This document shows positions 7,552 to 15,582 of a stretch of DNA of 32,118 nucleotides, in pieces (the first letter of the stretch is position 1; every line of letters begins with the position of its first letter). Origin of the DNA: Chromatiales bacterium. Its GTDB lineage: Bacteria > Pseudomonadota > Gammaproteobacteria > Steroidobacterales > Woeseiaceae. The translations under genes and the position numbers were made by a program. The notes beneath the pieces are model-generated. The model was not told where the DNA came from. It did not search any database and worked only from the letters and a program-made list of their open reading frames with translations. The stretch is from contig JAIBDF010000026.1 of assembly GCA_024679535.1 (NCBI GenBank), forward strand, positions 1-32,118, written 5' to 3'.

Positions 7552-9099
7552 CTACTCCTCGAGCATTCCTTTCACAAGCCCGACGCACATTAATAGCAAG
7601 ACAACGCCGAACGGCAGTCCGACGGATATGGTCAGCGCTTGCAGCGATGCCATGCCGCCGCCGAGCATCAAAGCGGCGGCCACCAATCCGGCCAGCAGGC
7701 ACCAGAAGACACGTTGTTGTACTGGCGCGTCCATTTTGCCGCCTGCCGTAATAATATCCATAACCAGCGATCCCGAGTCGGCGGATGTTACGAAGAAAAT
7801 CGCAATCAGAAACACACTGATGGTCGATACAATGCCAGCAAATGGAAGTTGTTCGAGCATCTTGAACAGGGCAAGTTCCGGCACTGAGTTAGCAACGCCG
7901 AGATATCCGTCCGCGAACAGCTGGTGGAGGGCGGTTCCACCGAAAGTCGACATCCACAGAATGCCGATAATGGTTGGAATGATGAGTACCCAGGTTATGA
8001 ATTCACGCACGGTTCGACCGTAGCTAACGCGGGCGATAAACATACCAACGAACGGCGACCAGGAAATCCACCAGGCCCAATAAAACGTCGTCCAGCCGTG
8101 CAGAAACTCGGTGTCCTCACGACCAATCCAGTTGCTGAGGTCTGGCAGATAGTACAAGTAGTCGACAACAGCGTTTCCCATGGTCGCAAAAATCACAACG
8201 GTCGGGCCCGCGATCAGCACGAACAGGAACAACAGTGTCGCCATGATCATATTCAACTCGCTCAGGCGCTTGACCCCCTTGTCCAGGCCTGCAGAAACGG
8301 ATACGAGCGCGATGCCGATAATCACCACGATAAGTATGATCTTCGTCGAATTGCTGCTGGGCACGTCAAACAGGTAGTTGAGGCCACCCGCAATCTGCTC
8401 CGCGCCATAGCCGAGCGACACGGCGAGCCCAAACAAGGTCGCGAGAACAGCAGTGACATCGATGATATGTCCGAATGGCCCCCACACGCGTTTGCCGATG
8501 AGTGGATAAAAGGCCGAACGCAAAGTTAGCGGCAGTCCCTTGTTGAAGCAAAAGAAGGCCAAAGACAAGCCAACGACAGCATAGATGGCCCAGGCCTGCA
8601 GTCCCCAGTGCGTAATTGCGGCAGACATGCCGACAGCCCTTGCCGTGTCAGTGTCTGCGGGATCTACGCCGATCGGTGGGTTTAACGTGTGTGTGACAGG
8701 CTCGAGTACGCCAAAGAACATCAGCCCGATGCCGACACCTGCGGCAAATAGCATGGCCAGCCAACCCGGGTAACCGTAGCGCGCCTTTGCGTCGGGACCG
8801 CCAAGGCGTATCTTGCCGAGGCGCGATACGGCAATGCCAAGACAAAACAACACGAAAATATTGGCGGCAATCAGGAAGAACCAGTCGAATGAGGAGGTGA
8901 TCCAGACTCGCATATTCGTAAATGCACCGGCCGCCTCATCCAGAAAAAGTAACGTGCTGATGACAAATAGAATGACGAGGACTGCCGATACGGCGAATAC
9001 CGGATTGTGGATGTCGAGACCCAGCCACTGAATATTGTGCTCGCCGATTTTATGATCGGCGTCCTGTTCATCGCTGGCGGCTGTCGGGTCGTCGTTCAA
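7552..9099 (-). CDS. BCCT-family betaine/carnitine/choline transporter (1)
   Basis: A ~515-residue secondary transporter with about 12 hydrophobic segments that would import a quaternary ammonium compound with Na+ or H+. The BCCT signature is intact: WTTFYWAWWISWSPFVGMFI then ARVSYGRTVREFI, which carries the tryptophans of the central substrate pathway in BetP-type carriers. The frame is open to 9147, but TTG 9099 is the better start: AAGGAG lies just upstream inside the preceding gene and TTGA overlaps that gene's stop. The N-terminus is then short and hydrophilic (NDDPTAASDEQDADHK), without the long regulatory tail of osmostress BCCT proteins, which fits a nutrient-uptake role. It is the last gene of the nine-gene minus-strand operon. 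Substrate cannot be assigned. Confidence 0.9.
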   Translation of the reverse strand: MNDDPTAASDEQDADHKIGEHNIQWLGLDIHNPVFAVSAVLVILFVISTLLFLDEAAGAFTNMRVWITSSFDWFFLIAANIFVLFCLGIAVSRLGKIRLGGPDAKARYGYPGWLAMLFAAGVGIGLMFFGVLEPVTHTLNPPIGVDPADTDTARAVGMSAAITHWGLQAWAIYAVVGLSLAFFCFNKGLPLTLRSAFYPLIGKRVWGPFGHIIDVTAVLATLFGLAVSLGYGAEQIAGGLNYLFDVPSSNSTKIILIVVIIGIALVSVSAGLDKGVKRLSELNMIMATLLFLFVLIAGPTVVIFATMGNAVVDYLYYLPDLSNWIGREDTEFLHGWTTFYWAWWISWSPFVGMFIARVSYGRTVREFITWVLIIPTIIGILWMSTFGGTALHQLFADGYLGVANSVPELALFKMLEQLPFAGIVSTISVFLIAIFFVTSADSGSLVMDIITAGGKMDAPVQQRVFWCLLAGLVAAALMLGGGMASLQALTISVGLPFGVVLLLMCVGLVKGMLEE

Positions 9100-10634
9100 T
9101 GTTGGCTCCTTTTCGCGAGCTCTCGGGCGATCCGTGGCGCCGTCCACAGTGACGGCAGTAATATCAAGGACACGGGAACGGCGGTAACAACTATAAAGTA
9201 CTGCAACGCGCTAATGCCGCCGGATCCGATCGAGATCAATATCATGGCGACGACGCCCATAATGACACCCCAGAAAACGCGTAGCAGTGTGGGGGGGTCG
9301 TCGGTGCCGGTCATCACCATCGATATTGTGTAGGTCATCGAATCACCGGTGGTAGCGACAAAAACAGTTGTCAGTATGAGGAACAACACTGACACCAGAA
9401 AGCCGAGTGGTAGCTGCTGAGTAATGGCAAGCAATGCGGCGGGCATGTTAAAGCCTTCGAATGGTATGGAGATGGCACCAGGGTTTGCCAATTCGTACGC
9501 AACGCCGGAACCGCCAACGATCGTAAACCAGAATGTTGTTACGATCGGTGCGACAACCGAAACGGCAATAATCATTTCGCGAATGCGTCGACCATTAGAG
9601 ATTCTGGCGATAAACATGGCCATTAGGGGACCGTACCCAAGAAACCAGCCCCAGAAGAAGACTGTCCATTGATTCAACCATTCGGTATCCGCACGAAACG
9701 TCGCCATCGGAATAAATTTTGACAGGTACAACCCCGTCGAGTGAATGTAGCTGTCGAAAATGAAAGACGTCGGGCCCATGAAAAGCATGAAAACCATTAG
9801 CGCCAGCGCAAGGAACACGTTAAAAGTGCTCAACAATTGAATACCGCGTTGAATCCCCGATACTGATGAAATCGTGTAAACAGCGATCAGAAAGAGAATG
9901 ATGAGCGACTGTGTCAAATAGGTGTTTGGCAGACCAAAAAGATCGTTAAGTCCATAGCTAACTTGCAGGCCTAGAAAGCCAATGGGCCCGACTGTGCCGG
10001 CGACAACAGCCACCACACATGCTGCGTCAACAAAACCGCCAAACCAGCCATGAAGTGCCCGTTCGCCAAACACTGGATATAAGAGCGTGCGTGGCTTCAG
10101 CGGCAGGCCTTTGTCGTAGTGCAAATGCATGAAGACAATAGTCGTCAGGCTGCCGAGGATTGCCCATGCAAGAAACCCCCAATGCATATAGCTTTGGGCT
10201 AATGCAGGATAAACAGCGGCGGGCGTCTCCGCCGCAACGTCATAAAGCGGTGGAGGGGACGTGAAATGCGCCATGGGTTCCGCCGCAGCAAAAAAGACAC
10301 CTCCACCGGCCAAGAGTGTGCACATGATGATGGCAAACCACTTGAACGTACCTATTTCCGGCTGCGCAAGATTACCCAGCCGCACCCTGCCCGATCCGGA
10401 TAGCGCGACGTAGATTCCGACCAGGAACGTACTCAGGAGCAACACTTGCCAGTAAGCGCCGAATAACCTGACTGAGGTCGCATATGCACCATCGACCGAA
10501 GCTGACAAGAAATTGATATCAACGATGGCGGTGCCGACGAACGCGGTCAGGAAACCGCCGCTGACAATGAATGTCGGCCAATCAACGGCGCGAGCGGAGA
10601 AGCGCTCCGGATCATGTTGTGCGTGACTCTTCAT
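9096..10634 (-). CDS. BCCT-family transporter (2), divergent signature
   Basis: A 512-residue membrane protein with about 12 hydrophobic segments, homologous to the BCCT carrier that follows it. The central motif is changed: WTVFFWGWFLGYGPLMAMFI then ARISNGRRIREM, so the WAWW-x-SW-x-PF core of typical BCCT proteins becomes WGWF-LGY-GPL. Conserved family segments such as MHWGFLAWAI and HYDKGLPLKPRTLLYPVFGE are present. Loss of cage tryptophans points to a substrate other than plain glycine betaine, or to a partner role with the neighbouring carrier. ATG 10634 overlaps the preceding stop (TAATG) and the 3' end overlaps the next gene by four bases, so all three are translationally coupled. Two adjacent BCCT genes in one operon suggest two related substrates. 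Confidence 0.87.
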   Translation of the reverse strand: MKSHAQHDPERFSARAVDWPTFIVSGGFLTAFVGTAIVDINFLSASVDGAYATSVRLFGAYWQVLLLSTFLVGIYVALSGSGRVRLGNLAQPEIGTFKWFAIIMCTLLAGGGVFFAAAEPMAHFTSPPPLYDVAAETPAAVYPALAQSYMHWGFLAWAILGSLTTIVFMHLHYDKGLPLKPRTLLYPVFGERALHGWFGGFVDAACVVAVVAGTVGPIGFLGLQVSYGLNDLFGLPNTYLTQSLIILFLIAVYTISSVSGIQRGIQLLSTFNVFLALALMVFMLFMGPTSFIFDSYIHSTGLYLSKFIPMATFRADTEWLNQWTVFFWGWFLGYGPLMAMFIARISNGRRIREMIIAVSVVAPIVTTFWFTIVGGSGVAYELANPGAISIPFEGFNMPAALLAITQQLPLGFLVSVLFLILTTVFVATTGDSMTYTISMVMTGTDDPPTLLRVFWGVIMGVVAMILISIGSGGISALQYFIVVTAVPVSLILLPSLWTAPRIARELAKRSQH

Positions 10635-11371
10635 TACGACTCCCCAGCACCGAGTCGGGACTGTTCAGTCGCCTCGACGAGAACGGTATCGGCAGCTGTT
10701 GTCAGCCTGCGAATAAGATCCGGATCAATGCGCAACCCGTGACGAATGGTACTGTCATAGCGTACCTGCATGTCGTTCGATATCAACCATGACTCCATAC
10801 GCGTCCCTGAATGGTCGCCGGCAAGCGAGGTCGCCAGCGTTTCGATTGGCTGCCAGGAGTCCGAGCAGACGATGGCCAATGATGTGGCAGGCGACAGGTC
10901 ATCTGCCTGCCGCGGTATGCGCCAGAGGTCGGGTGTCGACTCGTGCGCGTTGATTGAGGACAGGTAAAGGTTGTTCCGGTCGTTCCAGTGCGCGATAGCG
11001 TGCAGTCCGCGACTGGCGCATACAGCCAGCGATGGCAGGATGGAGCGCCGGCCATGACAATTCAGCAGCTCAATGCGTGCGTAACCCTTGTCGACTGTAG
11101 CGGCGCAGACAAGATCGGTGACCATGCGACCGCACAACGCGACGCTGGAGTCGTTTGCATTCAACACCTCGGCGCCCGTTTCGTCGGCTATAAAGCTGAC
11201 CTCGATTCCAACGCCGCTCTTCAGTCTCGGCCATGTGGATGCAATGATATCCAGCCCGTTCATGCCACGCGACTCGAGCCATACGACGGCTGCAGCAGCG
11301 TCCTCATAATCCCCCTGGCAATAGCCCAGCCCCTCGAATGAGCGCTTGAGCAGAGACGACAATTCAGTCAT
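10634..11371 (-). CDS. DUF3726-like protein of unknown function
   Basis: A 245-residue soluble protein with no signal peptide. The N-terminal region (SLLKRSFEGLGYCQGDYEDA, followed by AAAVVWLESRGMNGLDII) resembles what I recall of the DUF3726 family: a helix ending in a Gly-rich turn, then an 'A..WL...G..G...L' helix. No catalytic motif is recognised. ATG 11371 overlaps the stop of the 580-residue gene (ATGA), and its own stop overlaps the start of the second BCCT gene. Such coupling suggests that these proteins work on the substrate brought in by the transporters. The family assignment is from memory of sequence pattern and should be tested by profile search. Confidence 0.6.
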   Translation of the reverse strand: MTELSSLLKRSFEGLGYCQGDYEDAAAAVVWLESRGMNGLDIIASTWPRLKSGVGIEVSFIADETGAEVLNANDSSVALCGRMVTDLVCAATVDKGYARIELLNCHGRRSILPSLAVCASRGLHAIAHWNDRNNLYLSSINAHESTPDLWRIPRQADDLSPATSLAIVCSDSWQPIETLATSLAGDHSGTRMESWLISNDMQVRYDSTIRHGLRIDPDLIRRLTTAADTVLVEATEQSRLGAGES

Positions 11372-13110
11372 CGACAGGTGGATTGGGCATTCTCCTGGTC
11401 AATTGCCGGCATGACCGGGAAATACCAGTCGTCCGCAAAATCACTGCCTATGTCGCTCGCCAGCGGAGCACCCTGAAACATCGTGTTCCGAACCCATAGA
11501 CGGGATTTCGGGTCAAATTTACTCACACCGAAAAACGAAAGTTTGCAGCGCAGCAGATTTATGGGAAGAACCTCTGTATCTGTCAAATTGGCATGAATGT
11601 CACCGTAGACCGACTGCGACATAGCCTGTATCCGTCGAAGGATGCTGCGCAGCTCCGGATACTCGATTGCGAATTGCGCGGCAGAAACACCGTTCTCAGA
11701 TTGCAGACACTCGCAGACGCGGTCGTAGCACTGCCGGACGTCGTATGCGACTGCAATTTTTATGGCTTTGTCCTCGCCTGGATCGACGCCGCACTGCCCA
11801 AGTCGCGGCTCCAGCTTTTCCAGCGATCGATACCAGAACACATCGCGACTGCCCGGTGCATCAAAGTCGATATTGAGCGCCCAGCCGTATCGGCTTTCGA
11901 TCAGGTCGCGGATGTCAGTGAGACGTTGATCCGGAATCAAATTCATCGATTCACTGACGCACAGGCTGTCCTCGAGCTCGTCGACCAGCTCCGGGTACAT
12001 TTCGGTCAGTAATGAATTGATCAATTCCTGCGTTTCGTAGCTCCAACTCAGCAGCGCTTTGTCGAGTAACGCCGACCAGTTAATTGACCGCTGATTCTCT
12101 ATCCACCGACTCACTTCCTCGAGTTCGGCTTTCGTTACGCCGTTACGCTGGTTTTGAACTTCGTTGTCCGTCGCTATTTCGGCCAGATGTTGGGCAGCTT
12201 TACGAAGTAGGGATTGCAGTAACTCGAATTTCTCCTCGCTCGCCTCGCCGGCTTCCACAATGCGCGCAAGTGCGGTTTCACGAACTTCAATCCAACGACT
12301 GATTAACTGCGGGTGATTGATCAGATACGGCGCCATACCGAGACCCGTAGCATTACCGATTCCCATGTAGCGCTTGATCGCGTCGTCCATCGGTACTGCG
12401 GTGTCCGGCGAGCGAGCACGCGCTATCGATTCGGCTTGTTCGAGACTAAACTGCCGGATCATGAAACAGGTGAACATCTCAGCAGCAAAGGGTCTCGCGA
12501 AATCGGCATGCATCAAGTGAACTTTTTGCCAGTCGGCCATGCCGAATTTGCCGCTGCCGTATACGGCCGTCGTTCGATACAAGTAGCCGACTTGCGCTAT
12601 TTTTGCGAGCGCAGGCTGCCGGCCGGCAGCCAGTTCAGCGACAACATAGTCGAAATTGCGAGAACTTTTATTGGCGCGCGATAACACTATGTTCCGTGCG
12701 TCGATTCTGCCCGCTTCTTGCAGGGGGACGTTTTGCCTGAGGAACTGCAATTGTTCTTCGTCGACATCACCTTCACACAGGGTTACGGTCATATCCCACT
12801 GATCGGCAATGACGCGGTCGCTGCGCTTTTCCGGGTCAAGGTGATGGGCGAAGACAACGAAACTGAATCTGCCGTGTGCCGCATCAATCGTGTAGATGGC
12901 GGTTCCGTAGCCATTTTCATCGAGATCAAACATTCTGCGCTGGATGACCCAGCGTTCATTCATAATCCGGCGCATCAGAATGCGCATGAAGCTCAATCGA
13001 TACGGATGCAGGGTTCCGAGTCGCTCAAGATCCATGACGTCATCAGCAGGCCGCAGCGGCAACGATCCCCGCTGGTTGGAAATCCCTGATGTTGGAAGCG
13101 GGGTAGCCAT
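11368..13110 (-). CDS. Conserved-looking 580-residue protein, not recognised
   Basis: I do not recognise this family. The protein has 580 residues, no signal peptide and no membrane segment, so it should be cytoplasmic. It is mixed alpha/beta: the first third is rich in aromatic and charged residues (MNERWVIQRRMFDLDENGYG, FSFVVFAHHLDPEKRSDRVI), the middle is helical (residues ~250-370), and the end returns to short strands (INLLRCKLSFFGVSKFDPKS). No P-loop, Rossmann glycine pattern, Cys cluster or classical metal motif was found. The gene starts 3 bp after the M19-like gene and overlaps the DUF3726-like gene by four bases, so it is a core member of the operon. It may be an enzyme of a new fold family or a partner of the DUF3726-like protein. 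Confidence 0.8.
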   Translation of the reverse strand: MATPLPTSGISNQRGSLPLRPADDVMDLERLGTLHPYRLSFMRILMRRIMNERWVIQRRMFDLDENGYGTAIYTIDAAHGRFSFVVFAHHLDPEKRSDRVIADQWDMTVTLCEGDVDEEQLQFLRQNVPLQEAGRIDARNIVLSRANKSSRNFDYVVAELAAGRQPALAKIAQVGYLYRTTAVYGSGKFGMADWQKVHLMHADFARPFAAEMFTCFMIRQFSLEQAESIARARSPDTAVPMDDAIKRYMGIGNATGLGMAPYLINHPQLISRWIEVRETALARIVEAGEASEEKFELLQSLLRKAAQHLAEIATDNEVQNQRNGVTKAELEEVSRWIENQRSINWSALLDKALLSWSYETQELINSLLTEMYPELVDELEDSLCVSESMNLIPDQRLTDIRDLIESRYGWALNIDFDAPGSRDVFWYRSLEKLEPRLGQCGVDPGEDKAIKIAVAYDVRQCYDRVCECLQSENGVSAAQFAIEYPELRSILRRIQAMSQSVYGDIHANLTDTEVLPINLLRCKLSFFGVSKFDPKSRLWVRNTMFQGAPLASDIGSDFADDWYFPVMPAIDQENAQSTCR

Positions 13111-13113
13111 GCG

Positions 13114-14100
13114 CTAGTTGCTCTCGTCGGCTGGGCCGAACGACTGCTCGAAGAAATTGAGCCAGTTTTCGCCCAGAATTGCGCGGACGTCTGCGTCGCC
13201 GAATCCCGCAGCTTCAAGGCCGCTCGCGATATTGGTGAAGTCGCGGCTACTCGCAAACCAGTTTGGCTGGCGCGGCCAGTCCTGGTTGTCGGCTGAACCC
13301 TCGCCATAGTCGGTATCGGCCGTCCATCGGCCGGAGCGCATCCACTCCAATGTCGAGTAATCCCAGTTCTGGCATAGGTCTGAGCCGATACCCAGTTGGG
13401 TCACGCCGACTATTTCAGCAGCTTTTACCGCCATGCTGCAGAATGATTCGAGCGTGCAGTCGCTGCCATTCTTCAGATGAAACGGATAGAGGCTCAGGCC
13501 GAGCATACCGCCGGACTCTCCCAGGGCCTCAAGAACCTGCGTCGATTTATTACGCAGCGCGTCGTGAAAAAATGCGGGATTGGCATGCGTTATCGCGATT
13601 GGCCGGCTCGACAGTTCCATAGCCTCGAGCGTCGAGCGCTCGGCACTGTGCGACATGTCGATTAGCATACCCACACGATTCATCTCCTGTATGACTTCTT
13701 TACCAAAACGCGTGATGCCCGAGTCATCTGCTTCATAACAGCCGGCGGCGAGCAAACTCTGGTTGTTGTAGCTGAGCTGCATGACCCGCACGCCAAGTTC
13801 GTGAAAGACCTGTACGAGGCGTAAATCATCCTCGATCGGCGAACAGTTCTGAAAGCCAAAAACGATACCCACTCTTCCGCTTCGTTGGGCGGATGAAATG
13901 TCGGCAGACGTTCTCACGGGCATGATCAACTCCGGGTACTTGCGAAACAGTCGATGCCAATCGCCGATGTTCGCGAGCGTCTCACGAGTATTTTCCCAAT
14001 AAGCAATGGTAACGTGAATCGCCGTAACACCGGCATCTTTGGCTTTCTGGAACAGTTCTCGATTCCAGTTAACGTACTGCAAGCCGTCGATGATAATCAT
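13114..14100 (-). CDS. Peptidase M19 (membrane dipeptidase) homologue with altered metal site
   Basis: A 328-residue TIM-barrel protein of the M19 family. Recognisable segments are the N-terminal strand (MIIIDGLQYVNW), VGIVFGFQNCSPIEDD (residues 77-92), LGVRVMQLSYNNQSLLAAGC, GMLIDMSHSAERST (His151), IAITHANPAFF (His172) and LGIGSD (to Asp241). Canonical M19 enzymes bind two zinc ions through an N-terminal HxD, a bridging Glu and two His. Here HxD is replaced (Leu7 and Tyr9) and the Glu position is Gln84; only the two His remain. This variant recalls the M19-like gene beside the glycine betaine/dimethylglycine catabolic genes of Pseudomonas. Its activity is therefore probably not ordinary dipeptide hydrolysis. 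It lies 9 bp after the aldehyde dehydrogenase and 3 bp before the 580-residue gene. Confidence 0.82.
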   Translation of the reverse strand: MIIIDGLQYVNWNRELFQKAKDAGVTAIHVTIAYWENTRETLANIGDWHRLFRKYPELIMPVRTSADISSAQRSGRVGIVFGFQNCSPIEDDLRLVQVFHELGVRVMQLSYNNQSLLAAGCYEADDSGITRFGKEVIQEMNRVGMLIDMSHSAERSTLEAMELSSRPIAITHANPAFFHDALRNKSTQVLEALGESGGMLGLSLYPFHLKNGSDCTLESFCSMAVKAAEIVGVTQLGIGSDLCQNWDYSTLEWMRSGRWTADTDYGEGSADNQDWPRQPNWFASSRDFTNIASGLEAAGFGDADVRAILGENWLNFFEQSFGPADESN

Positions 14101-14109
14101 CGGGTCACC

Positions 14110-15555
14110 TCAGTATGGCAGGCTGTAGCTGGTTTTGACGACGGTGTAGAACTCTTTCGCGTACTGGCCTTGTTCGCGAGGCCCGAAACTTGACGCTTTT
14201 CGACCGCCGAATGGGACGTGATAATCAGTACCGGCCGTTGGTAGATTAACCATGACACAACCGGAATTCGATTGCCGCCGAAAGTGCGACGCGTACTTCA
14301 ACGAGGTCGTCATAATGCCAGCGGTCAGCCCGAACTCCGTATCGTTGGACACGGCGAGGGCCTCGTCATAGTCGCTGACCTTGATCACACAGCTTATCGG
14401 CCCAAAGATTTCTTCTCGATTGATGCGCATTTCGTTCGTGGTATCCGTATACAGCGCCGGTGTCATGTAGTAACCCGTTGTCTCGAGCTCGGGCGTCTCG
14501 CCTCCTTGTGCAAGGGTGGCTCCTTCGTCGCTTGCCAATTTCACATAACGCATGTTTTGCTCGAGTTGCCGGCTGTCGACGACGGGTCCAATCTGCGTTT
14601 TAGGATCCAGCGCATTGCCGACGACCAGTTTCTGCATGGCAGCCACCATGCGCTCGACGAATTCGTCGTGGACGCCGGCTTCTACGACCAATCTGGATGA
14701 CGCCGTGCATTTCTGGCCAGTGCCGAAAAAAGCACCGTTGATCGCGCACTGGACTGCAAGATCCAGATCAGCATCGTTCAATACGACCAGAGCGTTCTTG
14801 CTGCCCATCTCGAGCTGCACCCGGGTCATGTTGTCGATGGCGTTACGGGCAATCTGCCGGCCGACGGCGACGGAGCCGGTGAACGAAATGGCATCTACGC
14901 CAGCCGCGCGCGTAAGCGCGTCACCCGTCGTGGATCCCGGACCCGTCACGAGGTTGAACGCGCCAGCGGGCAAGCCGCTGCGGCTGATGATTTCGGTCAG
15001 CGCCCAGGCGCTCGCAGGTACCAGCTCGGCCGCTTTGAGCACGACCGTGTTGCCAAATGCCAGTGCCGGCGCGATTTTCCAGGCCGCGACCGCCGTCGGA
15101 AAATTCCACGGGGTGACGATGCCGACCACGCCGAGCGGCTCGCGCGTGACGTCGACGTCCACGCCGGGCCGCACCGACGCCGCGTGTTCGCCCATCTGAC
15201 GCAGCACTTCGGCGCCGAAATACTGGAAAAACTGACCTGCGCGACCGACCTCGCCGATTCCCTCGGCGAGCGGTTTGCCTTCTTCGCGACTCAACAGGCG
15301 CCCGAGTTCGTCCTTGCGGGCAATCAATTCGTCGCCGATGGCGTCGAGTATGGCTTTGCGTTCCTCGAGCCCGCTCTGTGACCAGCCCGCAAATGCCTCG
15401 CGTGCCGTGTCAACGGCCTGCAACGCCTCGTCGGGCGTAGCGCTGGCATAGTGGCCAATCACGTCGCTCGTGTCCGACGGACTCACGTTTTCGATCGTCG
15501 CGTCGGCACGCGTCCATTCGCCGCCAATGTAGTTGGAAAATAGGTTATCGGTCAT
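14110..15555 (-). CDS. NAD(P)-dependent aldehyde dehydrogenase (semialdehyde type)
   Basis: A 481-residue ALDH-superfamily enzyme that oxidises an aldehyde to a carboxylate. Expected motifs are present: GIVTPWNFP with Asn151, the general base Glu249 in QLEMGSKN, nucleophile Cys283 in GTGQKCTASS, EEIFGPI and the C-terminal PFGGRKASSFG. Overall wording (VTREPLGVVGIVTPWNFPTA, AWKIAPALAFGNTVVLKAAE) is closest to alpha-ketoglutarate semialdehyde and succinate semialdehyde dehydrogenases rather than betaine aldehyde dehydrogenases. With the neighbouring cyclic-imine reductase it could oxidise a semialdehyde formed by ring opening of an imino acid. Third gene of the operon, 27 bp after the Ldh2-type gene. 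Substrate is an inference. Confidence 0.92.
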   Translation of the reverse strand: MTDNLFSNYIGGEWTRADATIENVSPSDTSDVIGHYASATPDEALQAVDTAREAFAGWSQSGLEERKAILDAIGDELIARKDELGRLLSREEGKPLAEGIGEVGRAGQFFQYFGAEVLRQMGEHAASVRPGVDVDVTREPLGVVGIVTPWNFPTAVAAWKIAPALAFGNTVVLKAAELVPASAWALTEIISRSGLPAGAFNLVTGPGSTTGDALTRAAGVDAISFTGSVAVGRQIARNAIDNMTRVQLEMGSKNALVVLNDADLDLAVQCAINGAFFGTGQKCTASSRLVVEAGVHDEFVERMVAAMQKLVVGNALDPKTQIGPVVDSRQLEQNMRYVKLASDEGATLAQGGETPELETTGYYMTPALYTDTTNEMRINREEIFGPISCVIKVSDYDEALAVSNDTEFGLTAGIMTTSLKYASHFRRQSNSGCVMVNLPTAGTDYHVPFGGRKASSFGPREQGQYAKEFYTVVKTSYSLPY

Positions 15556-15582
15556 GCTGTTTCCTGTCCTCTTGGCATCAGC

